Shown here piece after piece: positions 38,094 through 52,300 of a DNA stretch of 64,000 nt. Source of the DNA: Setaria digitata. Its lineage: Eukaryota > Nematoda > Chromadorea > Rhabditida > Setariidae. The stretch covers positions 1 through 64,000 of the forward strand of contig RCAB01000257.1 of NCBI GenBank assembly GCA_003640385.1, in the 5' to 3' direction. The position numbers were made by a program, and so were the translations under genes. The first letter of the stretch is position 1. Every line of letters begins with the position of its first letter. A model generated the notes under the pieces. That model was not told the origin of the DNA and did no database searches. It worked only from the letters and a program-made list of their open reading frames with translations.

Positions 38094-39823
38094 TGTTGCT
38101 ACGTTTTCGCATCACTTTCACAATTTAATGATTGAGAAGAGTTGAAAAATAATATCAAAATAATCATATCATCTTATCAATTCTCTCACTACTATCAGCA
38201 GTCATTTTGACATATCATAAATTTCTGACTGAGCATAAACTCTCAAATTTTATTAGCGCTTTTGGGTTTCTACCTAAAAAAAAATTCTTTATTAGAGATG
38301 AATCTCATCATGAATTCTTTTTTGTTTACTACTACTACTATTACTGCCAACGTTTAGAAGACAAAATAAGTGCAAATTCTATCCCAAGATTTAGTCTTCA
38401 ATAATGCGTGGAGGGCCTAAAAAATGTGGTAGTAAAATCTTTCAAAACTTGCAGAAATTAATTCCAACTCAATCACTATTGCAATGGAGTCAATCTTATT
38501 TGCAAATAATACAATTTCTTCAAAGTATAAATTTTTATCAGTTAGATCTCTTTTTTTACTGAAATACTTTTAAATTATGTCATTTTTTTTACTTTGTCAA
38601 TAATGTATTTTATTTACGCATGATATTTAGTAGTACAATTAATATAATTAAATTCACCAAATTTCAGTTTAAAACTTTAGATTTGCACTGGTATTATTGT
38701 ACTATTTTGAATAAAAATGACTTACTTTATAAGTTTTGTTTTTCGATCTATAGTATTTCTCCACACTACTATTAATACAGACAGCACCTTTTTTACTAAG
38801 ATCTTATATCACTATTAATAGCTTATCCACTTTGCAAATCTTCTAAGACTATTTAAGGAATCATTTTTCGAATATTTCACTGATTTCAATGTGGTCTTGA
38901 AGAATGCCAGTAGCAATGTACTTTGAGCAACGCCCAAAAAAATTGAAGGAATGATCTTAGTAAAAAAGGTACTCTATTAATTATATGATAAGCAAATTAT
39001 ATGGTACCATGTAATTTGCTCAACTGAAATTAAATTTGAATTCCTGGCATAATATTTCTTAATCGCTTGTTCAAATGACTTTGCTTTTAATGCACAAGCT
39101 TCCCACAATTACAGTATAATTTTTCTCATAAACGATTTAGTTTTAATTTCACAAAAAAATTAATAGTAAGTAAAAATATATATTTAATGAAGTGAGATGG
39201 AGATGGGAAAACAGCTTTGTAACTAATAAGTTCTTCGGCAATACATTATAATGTGAAATTTAGATTATGAAGTGAAAAGATTTCATCAAAGAGTGATATA
39301 ATTATACAATTTCAAACGGTTAAGCTGTTTCAATCATTGGATATAATCATTGTAAATGATTCTGAGCTATTATCAATGAACAATTCATAAGCATGAATGA
39401 CTTCATCTTATTTAGATAGGTATCATTAATTGCTTTTCCTTCCCGATAACTTGCAGCTTGCAGTTAACATATTAATGCGAGAAGAAAAGCTACAAAATTT
39501 CAAGTGTAAAATTACTTCTCAATTAGGTAAGAGCAATAAATATCAGTCAAGAGTCACTAGAGTAGTTTCCTGATTCTGATTCTGTTACTTATTGCTAAGA
39601 GTTTCGTTTGGTATTAAGAGATCTGATCGATCTCATTTCATTGCATTTTGGAGGAAAATTTGGCTAAAATCAAAATTACTTACGAAAAACATGTGAGACT
39701 AACTTTTCAAGTGCTAATAGAATATCACATGAAGAGTACTGCCATCTCTATGAATTGATGAGGTGATTGTATGACTGAAGAGTTTGTCCCTTCTGTAAAC
39801 TAATAAGCTGATAAATAAAATCT
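38094..39823. other. Convergent intergenic region, no recognised gene
   Basis: 1.7 kb of AT-rich DNA between the 3' end of the ADAMTS gene (plus) and the 3' end of the myosin gene (minus). It should contain both 3'UTRs. A short open frame at 38207-38404 ends in an (TAC)n-type run and has no domain. Nothing else was seen. Confidence 0.5.
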
Positions 39824-42800
39824 TTATAATGCCGCAGCTTCGTTTCCGATCATTGGAGCAGATCGATTTAAGGTTGCAAGGAACAATTTGATATAAGATG
39901 TGAGCAAATCATCCATTTTGTATCCCTAGAAGTAAAATTTTTGAATAAAATTTTAAAATCGATTTACCCGGCATTTTATACTCATTTCTAGTCCTAAATT
40001 TCTCAGTTCCAGAAGTATTTCGTCATAAAATAGCATCTGTACAGGAAGATTTATGCAGCTCACCTGATGTTTGACGTGGCTATCTTGAAAATGAAAATCA
40101 TCAATGTCACTTTAGTAAATGAACCTAATTGGTATATTTGTAAACATTTCCTTGCTTTGTAATGATAAAATTAATTGAATTTGTCGAAAGCTTACAAGCG
40201 ATGTTTCCAAAAGTAGTCGAGTACCTCGTCCACCTTTCATTAAACTTCCAATTGTCATATGAAAATATGTATTGCCACTGTTCCAGTTGCTTAATGTTGT
40301 GAATGGATAATGGGCGATAGGTTGTTTCGTTGTCGGATTGTATAAATGCACACCTGTTTTGTTGATCGATATCAGTAATTTATCGGGAATAGCAGAATCT
40401 GATGACTGTTTTACCTGAACAATTTTTATCTGGAAATAAAATCTAAAACTGCCTTCATTAAGCTAAAACTGGAGTTGCATTTTCATAAAAGAGTCAGCTT
40501 GTTATTTCATAAACTGAAACGGATTTCTAATAAAGTTTTAATTAATACTTTTAAAATGTAGTAGTTGAAAAGATTTAAAGTTAAGGCAAATACCTCGAAG
40601 AAAGTGGAACTAAAAGTAGGCCATTCTGCGATCCTTTTCAAAAAATGTATCTTAGCTTCATTTGATGGCATATTCTCATAACATCCAACGTAGGCATCCG
40701 TTATATACTCAAAGAAAAGAGAATTAGCAAGTGATGAAATATTTCCTGTGAATATTTAGAATCATTGCACGAATTTTATTTTGTAGTTACTTGAACTTCA
40801 GCTTCAGCTTTCTGGTATTAGGAGAGAAAAGGAGGATACTACTGTAATTAACCTTCTTCCACTCACTACCACTGTATGTTTTGATCATATCACGTGGGAC
40901 AATATCTGAAATGATCTGCGTCAGTTGTGATAATGGTGCTGCCCTATCATCACGAGTTCGTGCACGAAGTATCACAGCTGCTAATTCCACTGCTTGCTGC
41001 CGTGTTACTGCGTGGTAGCCACGTAAATACTTGGGTAGCTCCTAGATATAATTAGAGTTAGACGTGAAAATGATGATTTAGAGCAATATGTTCTTAAGTG
41101 AAAGTAAATATCATCATTCTCAGCATTTCGGAACATCCTAAATGATTTGTTAACGAAACAATTAATTTTTTACCATTTTTTAACCTTCAGGACTGATTAT
41201 CTTTCTTGAAAATGTGCAATTTTGTGTGTCTAATTGTGATTTCAGATCAATAGCAACAGGTAAAAACAATATTTATAATATGCGTCCACTTGTTGAAAAT
41301 ATAAATTACCTGTGGATAATGAAAAACGAGGTCAGCAGTACGATCTTCTCCAGGTATTGCATTAATCCATAGCTTTTTCATGAAGAAAAGTTGATATGAG
41401 AAATTAAAAACAGTTCCATTTCTAACAGTTCCATTTCTAGGTTGCATCCATTCGTACAACTGACGTAAGAAGTCAAAGAAAAATTCACCGTCGGGTGCGG
41501 AGATTACTGAAGCGGTATAAATCAAGGCTTAGTGTAAATAAATGAAGAGAAAAGGTCATTAAAGGGTTATACCTTTGTTATTTACTTTAACAAACAGAGC
41601 GAATCCATCAATGGAGATGAGTCCTAAACGTGTTCCAATTCGACGGCAGAAATCGTGAGCTTTTGTTGTCGAATCCACTTCAATAATCTCATCTGTATTA
41701 TCAGGAAAGAAAACTTTGTGGAATATTTGCACGGTTCGTTGTCTTACTGCTTCCACTTCAACATCGTGAGGTGGAAATTTCCTCCGTCCAGTCCTAAATT
41801 TCATCTCAATTTATATTCAATGAAAAAAAAAAAAAAAGCTTTGTCTCATTTAAAAAAAAAAAGTAAATAAATCGATGTCTGATACGAGAACATACCGCTG
41901 GATTTTCTGAAGTCTGATGAGACAGTGAAATGCCAAAGGATGTTGTCTGGATCGGAAAAATAACTCTACTTCTTTAAGGAGTGACTGACTGGGAGGAAAT
42001 ATCCCCGTACATAACCACATTAACTCCCAACCGTGCTCAACACTTACTAGATTATAGTTGTAAGTTAACTGTTTCATCAACTGGCAGTAAATCTCGTCTC
42101 GTAAAATTTCCTGCAAATTATTAACATTGGACTACTTGAATTATAGAAAAAGTCTTACTAGAACTGTTCGTTCATTTATTTGAAATGCAAATATAAGCAA
42201 AAAAAAACAAACATATTTAAAAACTCCTTTGAAAACTTCATCAGTAAGTTCAGTGTTGCTGAAAATACGCCGGCATGGATAATCTCCCATATATTTTAAA
42301 ATTGCTAAATATCCTTTAATTGCCGCTTGCGATGGTTCTTTTTTCTCCTGCAGTTTCTGTAAATTTCAACTTTATGAATCGGTAAGGCTAAAAAATATCA
42401 GTAACGTATATTATATGCTCACTACCCGTTCGATATCATAGATAAAAGTAAGGGTAAAATTTCTCGGCAAGATAGCTATTACAGTGCACTGAACTTTGAC
42501 TTCGCTACCTGTTAAATAACTTTTCTTATTTAAAATAATAGTCCGAACCTTTAGTAGAGGCATCTTCAGTGGTTCACGACTGTACGACCACAAACTGTAT
42601 GGCATATAGTGCTCATAGAAATCTTCACTTAATCCTTGTGGTAGTGAAGGTTGTGACCTGCAATTTACTTCTTCCATAACTGCGATAAGTTTGATAAAAA
42701 AGGCTCAGAGATAAGATGAGACTTCTCTTAAACATTTTTAGACTAGCAATCTTGAAAGTTATTTAATTTCTTTGCCACATTTAATCTCATTCACAACAGT

Positions 42801-43326
42801 GAAGTCTGACAAAAAAAAAATCGCTATAATTTAAATACTTGATCTAACTAAGTGTACCTGAAATTGTCCGCGGCGAAATGTTCCAAGGTATGCTCACGGT
42901 TAACAACTAATTGACGTGTCATTAGTGCTACCTGCCGGTTCATTGGGCAGTCCAATTCTTGGAAACGTGTAAACATATCCTGAATAAAAATTAAGTGAAT
43001 GAAAAGTAGAAAGGATGGTGGTAAGATCACTATCATAGTTAGCTGAAGCAAAAACTAATAAGGTAATAAAAAGGCAATAACTATTATCCAGTCCTGCTGA
43101 TTCTAAAACAATTATTCTTCACAGCTAACCAGTGCTTCCACCGATGGTTTACTTATGGTTGGAATGATATGAACCAGGTTAACGGGTATTAAGCCTTGAG
43201 TACCGGTCCTCATATTTTCTCCCTTGACGAACTGGCTGCTACGTAATGATTCGCCACAGAAATCGTCATTCAGGTATAGCAAGTCACCTTTCTTAAAATT
43301 TAAGTCCGTATTCCATTCATCATTAT
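39824..43326 (-). other. SH3 plus second MyTH4-FERM cassette of myosin VII
   Basis: Exons 43326-43130 (SH3: [12 protein letters not shown] ... [16 protein letters not shown]), 42979-42858, 42657-42549, 42356-42213, 42110-41896 (MyTH4: [36 protein letters not shown]), then 41793-41573, 41506-41310, 41041-40853, 40707-40594, 40429-40196, 39925-39824 ([57 protein letters not shown]). Nearly every expected block is present in order, so the tail is complete. The 41506-41310 exon carries a 15-bp tandem duplication. Confidence 0.92.
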
Positions 43327-46300
43327 CTAAACATGCAGTTTGATTGATTTCACGTTAATCATTCGCAATAACATTACACTTCTTTTTTCAGTGATATCTA
43401 CTGATAAAACAGACATTATTTATAGACATTTACTGATATGGCAATATACATAACAGGGATTTTATAGAATCTGAGCAAAGGACTGAGAATTGAAGCAAAA
43501 TGAAGTTGCTAAAATTTCACAGGAGGAATTTTAAAAAAAAATCAGTAAGATTTTGTATGCTAAATTTGTTCTTAACTAGTTGATAATCAAGCCTCATCAT
43601 TACCTTCGTTGGAAGAATAATCCTGAAGTGCCAAAAGATATTTCGATCTCTTTGTTAAACCATTCAGAAAAAATTCAACAAGTTGGTTAATATCCTTTGC
43701 ATTAAGTGACTCAAAGCAATATTCAGTGCCATCAAGTTTTTCAATCGTAAGAATTCCAATACCATTTTTACTGCTTCTGAATTTTTTTCAGATTTTAATT
43801 TATCTTTCAGTGAGGTTTTTAACAGATGAAAATAATTTCTTAATTTGAGAGTAGAGAACAAGACTTTTAAAAAAGACTGCAGCTTATATTTCTTAGAAAC
43901 ATTGGTAAATTCATTGACAAAGCTTGATATACAATTATCATGACAAAATTGTAACTCCATATGATAAATGAGAAGAAGGAATGGAATAGGTAATAAGCCT
44001 TACCTAGCAAATCTGATAATAATGTGACTGAATTGTTATGAAACAATAACTGAGCATTCTTTATTATTCGAGAATAATCTTGGATTCGAGTGATAAGAAA
44101 GAAAGAGCAGATGTTACTCTATCAATTATCATTCATCGAAAAAGTCTATCCAATGCTCTTTACTTTCCGCTACGTATTTAATGAACTTTTAACCATTCAA
44201 CAAAGTTTTAGTGTTTTTTTATTTCGAAAATCTTAAGAGTACAATTTTACTTACGCTGTTGATGAGATTCTGGTTATTTCTGAGTAAGTAAATTGAAGTG
44301 CGACATCATCTTGAGCATCAACCACAAAAATGCCTTGCCAATTTACAGCAATCAACAACTGAATAACTTTCAAGATGTGAATATTTCATTAAATATTAGC
44401 AATGTCCAACAATGAGAAGGTTAAAAAAAAACTATAATTCTGTTAGGATGGAGTTGTAATTTTACTTGGCCATCTGGTAAGGAAAGATTGCCGTAATTGA
44501 GTGCATCGAAATATTTTGAAAAAAGCAGTGGCCACCTTTGTTTAGCAAATGCAACTACATCTGCCTTCACCTGTTCAGTCGTTGGATGATTTAGTTGAAA
44601 TTTCTGCAAAAAAATTTAAATTCCAGTAATTATTTAATTAATTGACCACCGTAAAAGTGCACATATACAAATGATAGCCAATAATGTGCCACATCAAATA
44701 ACAAGTGAAACGATATGATATGATACTTTTCTGAAGGCATGAAGTACGAGCTGAAGCCATCGCTCACGAATGACTTCGTCGGCATTTCGAACTTCATCTG
44801 ATGGAAGGTACATGATCAAACTGTTTTGCAGCTTATCGATATCCAAGGCAGCATCTCCATGATCATGATCAATGTAGTACTGCTCAGCAGCAAGTGCTGC
44901 CAATTCTTCCTCCTTGTTCGGCAAAATGAAGTATTACTTGTTATATCAAGATATTATGGATCAGTGGTGGAAAACGCACAGGCATTTCAAGTGATAGACA
45001 TGATTTTGTAACAAAAATGATCAAATCAGTAACCTTAGTGATATGATACTCGCCGTACTTTACACCTCGGATAATTTGGTGGTAAATGAGATTGGTGCTT
45101 ACTAGATCGTTGCTAAAAGAAAAAATGAAAGTGTGTAACACTTGTGCTCCGTCTTCAACTATTTTAATTTAAATTTTTGCAAAAAACAAATGTCCCAACG
45201 GATTTGTTTCTAACTGCAATATCAGTAAACTGATTTTTAAAAAAAAGTACCATATGGGTGACAGAGAAGTTCATGATATCAAGATAAAAGTGAAATTTTT
45301 CAATAAAGAGTCTCGAAACTACAGAAAAAAATAGGACTACCAGTGATAGTTTGTAATTAACGGTAAAAAAATTAGTGGAAATATTAATTGCAAATATACC
45401 ACCTCCCACTTACCTCGGATTATGCCATGGACTGAAAATTTCTTTTCTGTAAAAGAAACGCCATAAAGGATTTACACCTTCCTTTTCTGTTTCCTTAGCA
45501 TATTCTTCACACTGGCTTATTGCATCCATGATATGTTCCGGTCCACAACCAAGCGATACCACCTGTAAGGTATTTTAGAAATGAAACAATAGCAATTTTC
45601 TGTTTATTCCACAACACCGCTTGCAAAAAAAAACTTCTTCCAAACTTAATTACTATGATATTTCTTCCCTTTCTAGCTTATAGTAAAGTAAATAATGAAC
45701 TAAAGGTTTAAGAATCTATTAATGAAATTGTAAAAAAGTTAACTTCATTAGCTTATGTAGAAGAAAATCAAGACAATACTTTGGAAATCAAACCAAAAAT
45801 ATATTTAGCCTAACTGAAGTGGCAGGGCCTTAATTAATAAAGAGGAAAAAGTCCATATTCTCTTTCTGCATAGATAATTAAATTAGCAATATGTAAACCA
45901 TTAAATCACCAATCAAGCAATCAAAGATGCAAAAATGAATGTTAATAAAAGTAAACCTTATCGAAGTAAGAAATATAAAGAGAGAACCCGAAGGATTCTT
46001 TTAATCTGATAGCATCAGCAATTTGGTTGCAAATCTCTTTGGATGTTGTTCCAGAATCTGCATTTACAACAATCATTGTGCCGTCCATAAATGTAATATC
46101 AATTGATAAAGGTTTCTTCATTTTCGATGCCTCAAATAAAAAAAATTTTTCAGCGTTCAATGCGACAAAACTTGATTTCCAGACCAAAAATATATTAAAT
46201 CAATTAATGTGTCGGAATCTTTTAACGAANTTTGATATTTAAGTGTTAAAAATTAGCTGTCATATAAAGTTCTGAAACGAAAACTTCGTCGATGGAAACT

Positions 46301-49300
46301 CTTGTTATGGAAAATGAAGCAATGAAAACTTCTATGGATGATATGGAAAGTGAAGTTTTTCTAAAAATTATCCAGATATACGGTTGAAAACGAAAAATTT
46401 ATGCCAACATTAAATATTTCAAAATTTAAAATTTCGTCAATTAGATTTTACTTCACCATTAAAATTATAAAAATCAGCAGTATTTTTACACTAACATATT
46501 CTTTATTAATTTTGAAATTGTATTCTTGCTTGCAAAATTTTTTAATTAGTACTCATTTTTGCGTCATCCTCCAGGCTCTCTGCAAACGATTTTATCTAAC
46601 TGGTGATGCATCCTGATTCTGTCTTCTTATATCGAATAAACCTCATAAGTGACCTGTATTTCCATGGAGTTCGGTGGATAATCACGTGTTCCGTTCTCCA
46701 GCGTTCGCTTCAGTTTACTTTCAATATATTCCGCAAAACTTCTTGTGGGACAGTTCTGTCGTATGAAACATTGCAAATAGGGCAGGAAACTGATCGTCGG
46801 TGTGAAGCAACCCAAACATAACGAAATTAATATCCAACCACGGGCGCATGAACCTCCCGATGGATTTTTCGTCAGTTGTTTGCATAGCTGACAGTATACT
46901 TCGTCCCTGTAAAGATGCCATCATTTTCAATAGTCTCTGTCAATTTTCTCTTCATTGTCCTTCTCGAAATCTTCAATTCCTAAGTTCAGTGGAGTGATGC
47001 ACGATGCACACTTCATTAATTAACAAGGTCATTGGAAGAACTGTTATGAAGAACTATTTTGCTAAATTGATTTCATTTTCCCATTAATTTTCATTAAGGG
47101 ACTTGCATTTCTGAGAATTAATCTCCAGAAATTTTTCTTAGAAAAAAAAGTAATTTAACATTTGTGCAAAGTACTAACTTGCACTATTTTCACTCAAATA
47201 TCTTCTCCACTTCCTGAGTTTACGAAATTTAAAGCTTCACCTTATATCCGGCCGTAAGATACCATGCCCGATGATAAATTGCAGCTTATCTTGATTGGAT
47301 GGTAGCCCTGCATCTAGCAATGTACCGTAATACTGCTGATAGCTACCGTATTTGATGGCATTTTTCGTTTCCATTCCTCTTTCATCGGGCAAATCCATAA
47401 CTTGTAAAATGGAGTTCTGATATCTGACAGATGTCAAATCAAAGTTTGAAGTATGATGCTTTGTTGAGCCGAAAAGCTGCAAAAGAAGCATATCTCTCAA
47501 TTAGATTTAAACTTAATTTTGAATTTGTCCCTGTTAGGCCAAAATTATTCATTACACAGGTTGAATCTTACCTGCTCATAGTCATTTTCACGTTGCGAAG
47601 CTTTTCTGAACATATTTCCACCAGTTATAATGCATAATTTGCTCATAACAGGTATATGTTTTACCTTCAATAAGAGCCAGCGATTTTTATTTTCTTTGCT
47701 AGATTAATTATTCTAATTAGTTATTTTAAAGAGAAATTTATGCTAAACAATATATATTCGTTATCGAGCTCAAGATTTTCTATGCAGAGGGAAGTTGCTA
47801 TTCGTTAATTAAAATGATGCTCATTAAAGGATTATGAGACAGATTGGATGGAATAATTACTGTAGTTTGACATTCTATCATTTCCTACTCTCTTACTTAT
47901 TCATTTTTCAACTCAATCATCGGGACATACGCTTTCCAAATTCTGCGAAACTGGCGAAATTGTTTTTGGTTCGGTTGCATCGCCCATAAAACGTTGTATA
48001 ACAGACCAAATTGCTAGTGCCGCCTATAAATTAAAGCCAAGTTCCGTAATGGAAAGGAATGATTCATAGATAATTTAAATTTATGAAATTCATTACTTGA
48101 AACAGCTACTTTATTCTGGCTAATTTACTTTGCGATCTAGATCTGAATCATGCGGAAGTAGTGAAATCGGAAGAGATTTGCGCGTGTAATAAGCGCTATT
48201 TTGCTTCTGAAAATATGCCGCTGCGAATTTTTCAAATTGAAAAGCACCCAAATCATCGTCCTCTATTGCTGTTGATTTATCATCACTGATAGTCGACCGA
48301 TATCTGAAATGTTGAAATTCAATTCATGACGATAAGATATTTCAGAAACTCAATTCATTCAACTTCAAACACTTAATACAATTATTCACCAAACTCAGAA
48401 TCTATTTTCTACTGAGTTTAAAGTGTTACATTTCACTCCGTCGTAGCCTGCTGCTCTGAGTAATATTACAATAAGGCGTGCTATTCGGCGATAAGTGACC
48501 AAATAATCGATCAACCTAAAAATAATGGAAATTTGAAATGGAGTTTTCATGGGTTTCTAGAATTCGATGAACATCATAACAAATGAAAAAATAACCGTAG
48601 CAGTGGGATAACCGTCGAGACTGGCAGAAACTAAGCTAGGACTGATCTCAGGACTCAGGATATCATCCTCTGATACCATCATTGCGGGGAAGCGTTCACC
48701 ATGCTCGATTTTACGCCGAAGCTTATTTCTTATCAACGCCCCACGACAATGAGCCGAAAAATCACCGATCAGATCATGCGATTTTTTTTTTTTTTTTTTT
48801 TTTTGAATACTAAATATAATATCCTAGTTTGCTAGAACTACAATAAATTATGATTCTTATCATCCTAATGTTCAGTAGTATCACAAAAAAAAAAAATTAA
48901 AAGTTTTTTCAGAAAATTTTTGCAAATAAATTTGTGAGCTGAAATGCAGTATTTTGAAATTAAACTTTTCTAAACTTATTTAAAATTTATGGAAAAAACC
49001 TGGAACTGCGTTATAATAGCTCGAAATAGCCTATAATGTATGACAATATGCCGTGAACGAAGGATTGCTTGAAGTCGTCTAAACCCGATTTGTATCTAAA
49101 ATTTTATTTTTATTTTACTTATATTTATTCTATTTATTAAAATTTTACTTTCTTTTATATTTTTATCATCGATTTGCCTGATCAGAACATGTCGACTTAT
49201 GCACTGTAGCATCTCACATTTTTAAATGTTAGGTTGCCTAACTAGGTTTAGCAATTTAGGATAGAATGGTTTAATTTCAAAGTGATTTTTGTGAAAGGTT

Positions 49301-52300
49301 GCTAATTTCAGTTTATGTTTCGTGTAACTTGAAATTTTTCAAATAACACGGAACTCACTTGAGACAAATGGAACGAATGGCAGAAAGTAGAAAGACAAAG
49401 GAATTAAAAAAATAGCGCTATTCTACTGAGGAAATAATGGATTTGCAAAGTAATTATCCTTCATTGCTTTAAGAGTTAGTAGCTAGTTAGCTTACCTAAT
49501 TAGATAATCTAATTAGGTAAGATTATACTTGTCTAGTAACATCAAAAACTGATGAAGAGAAATAGATTATCCGACTCCACAATACCCCTATTCTTCCTAA
49601 GAACTCTTCCCTAACACTTCCAATCAGAATTGTTAATCTTAGTAAATCTTAATCTGCAGCCTTCAGATTTTAGAGTTACAACTCCTGATTTATAAGTTGT
49701 GAAGATAAGCAGTCTAGTGATTAATTTCGGGAAGTCGAGAGAGAGTGATACGCAAATTTCCAGAATGAATAACCTGAAAAAGAGCGAAAGACGTTTATTT
49801 GTCTCTCTGCTTAACATCTAAATGTTAGACCATGGTTACTACTAGATTTAAATTATTATTTGTCGCTTCTACTTACCACTATTATAACAGGCGGTTGTTT
49901 GCGCTCAAAGTAAATTTGTAAAGGTGGATGAAGGTAGACACGATTAGTCTACCCCTCCAGAACTGTTAAATGAAATTAGTTTCCATTCTAGTGTGAAGCT
50001 ACAGAAAATTCCTACTTTGGTTTTATCCACGAACCAATCAGCAACGGTCTCATCTTAACTTAAACTTTTGACATCTGCCAACCTTTTCTTGTCACCATCT
50101 CTTAATTTCTGATTTTCAGCTTTCCAATTATCTTAATAATATTAGTCAATTGAATAATAGTAACTGCCCCTATTTATTTAATTAAATGAAATGAGTGCTT
50201 GAAGGGAAGAAATGCGTGTCTTCAAACAAAGCTCTCGACTGGAAATACATATAGGGAGTTTTAAAATTTGCTAATACCTGGCGATAGCGTTGTCGTTGGA
50301 CATAACCTCGCCAGTATTTTTCAACAACAAGAGCAGCAGCTTTCATTCGTTCAAAATGCATTCGATGAATCCATCCACGAATGTTTTTCTGGATCGTTGT
50401 CACACGTAGGATCAGCATCTGTTCGTGTTCCTGAATTCCTTCTCGATCAGTCACATTCGTAATCATATTTCCAAAATGAATAAACTATTTAATCTAAATT
50501 TCCAAAGTTTGAAAAGAAAAAAGAAGAGGCGGAAGCACACTGTAATTAAATTGTTCTCATTGGAGGAAATTAAAAATGAAAATCTGTATGGCTTGGGATA
50601 CCTGCCTCAATAGGAAAAAACATTCGATGCAATGAATACACCAAAATGAACAATTTTAGTTTTTTAATTTGCAAATAATCTATTACTTGTTGAAGGATCA
50701 AGTGCTGGGCTTCCTTTAAGAATACCATCGTTTTGCCAAGCCTAATATCCACATTCGCTCCTAATACAACACTACAAATTTGTCGTGATGCTGCTCGACA
50801 ATCTACCGTATGTGGAGGCCCTAAATTCTTTTTTTACTCTGCGATAATTCATTGAATTTAAAATTTAAATCAAATCTGGAATTGGAATTTCTGGCAATTC
50901 GAAATACTATCCAAATGCGAAACTTTGAGTCTCCGAAATAACATTTGAAACCCATATTTTCACCTCCTGAATAATTTCAAATCAGCATAAAATCTCACCA
51001 ATACCATTAACAAGCAACCGATAACGTTCCACAAACGATTCATACCGATATCGTACTGGATATCCGGACTTCCGAATCTTTACCATTTCCAATAAACCCA
51101 TATAACGTATTTGCTTGTAAACACTTTCACGATCCATGAACTTTAATTAATAGCACTTTGATATAAGAAAATTTCTATGATTTATTTGAAGCAATGTTTT
51201 CATTCCAGGTACCTTTATACCCTACACTCCTCAAATCGAATTTTGAGCTAAGCTACAGGTGACGATAAATGTTTCTGTGTGTGTCACCTTTCAGTTCTTG
51301 GTGAAATCAGTGTTTGTTAATCTTAAACTCTTGCAGTAACTTCGGCTACTTGTTTCTACTCTCTGGCCTTTTTTCACTCTTACTTAGCAAGTGATAGCAG
51401 TTTTACTCATTAAAGACAGAATTTTAAACTTCAAAGTTTTCAACAAAAGTGCCTACAATTAGCTTTCCACAAAAATCACTTTCCCTTGTGCCTAAAAATG
51501 TCAATCGTTCTGATCCTGTCGATATCATATCGCATCTTAGTAAATTCAGAAATACAAAACAGTAGGATTCAGAAATTTAACTGCATGAATCATGATGATT
51601 TTAAAACTTGCAGTATTATTCTTATGCTATTTGAAATGCAATTACTTTTGATATTACCTTCCATCATTGTTATGTCATTATTGTGAAAGTAAAATGAAAA
51701 AAAAAATGATTTTCAGTTTTTCTAATAAGAAGAGCTAAAGCAGTTCAGCTGGGAAGTGAATGCATTAAGTGTTAAAGGATGATTTGGTATCAGAACTTTG
51801 GCCTTCCAAAGGCAACTGATTATTGGCCACAAAAAGTGAAAAGCCTAAACAGCTTCCAGCACTCTTCAACTGATATCAGCAAATAACGAAGTACAGAGTA
51901 AATGAGGAAATGGTATCAAACTACCTCTATTTAATCTTGCCAACAGTACTTACTATATGGCTGAGGAAACTCATCAGATTTGAACTCGAATGTTGTGTTC
52001 TGATATCTTTTTCTAGTACTGTAAATGATAAGTGATTTCTCCTCCAGTATAAAATAAATGGCTGCACAAGTATTTCAATATAAGTGAATCGAATGGTTAA
52101 TTAGACTTTTCGGAAATTAGGGAAGTCTAAATTATCCTTATCCGAAAGTGATGTCCAGATGCTTTCGTGATTAAAGCTTTGCTTGGCTTTTGAATAGCCA
52201 CGAGAAAAAGCAGAGAAATTTAAAACATTTTATAATTGCTTAAATTATCAATCGAAAATTCATTTATTCTAGTTTAGTTCTGATCAACATTATTTTAATG

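Larger units (their letters stand above)
48596..50430 (-). other. Myosin VII lever arm: four IQ motifs
   Basis: Exons 50430-50278, 49095-49000 and 48754-48596. The IQs read [50 protein letters not shown] and [18 protein letters not shown]. They bind calmodulin or light chains. After the fourth IQ the exon continues [16 protein letters not shown] and then an unstructured Ser/Asp-rich stretch. It does not continue into the long Glu/Lys/Arg-rich helix seen in vertebrate myosin VIIa. The acceptor of the 48754 exon is non-canonical. Confidence 0.85.
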
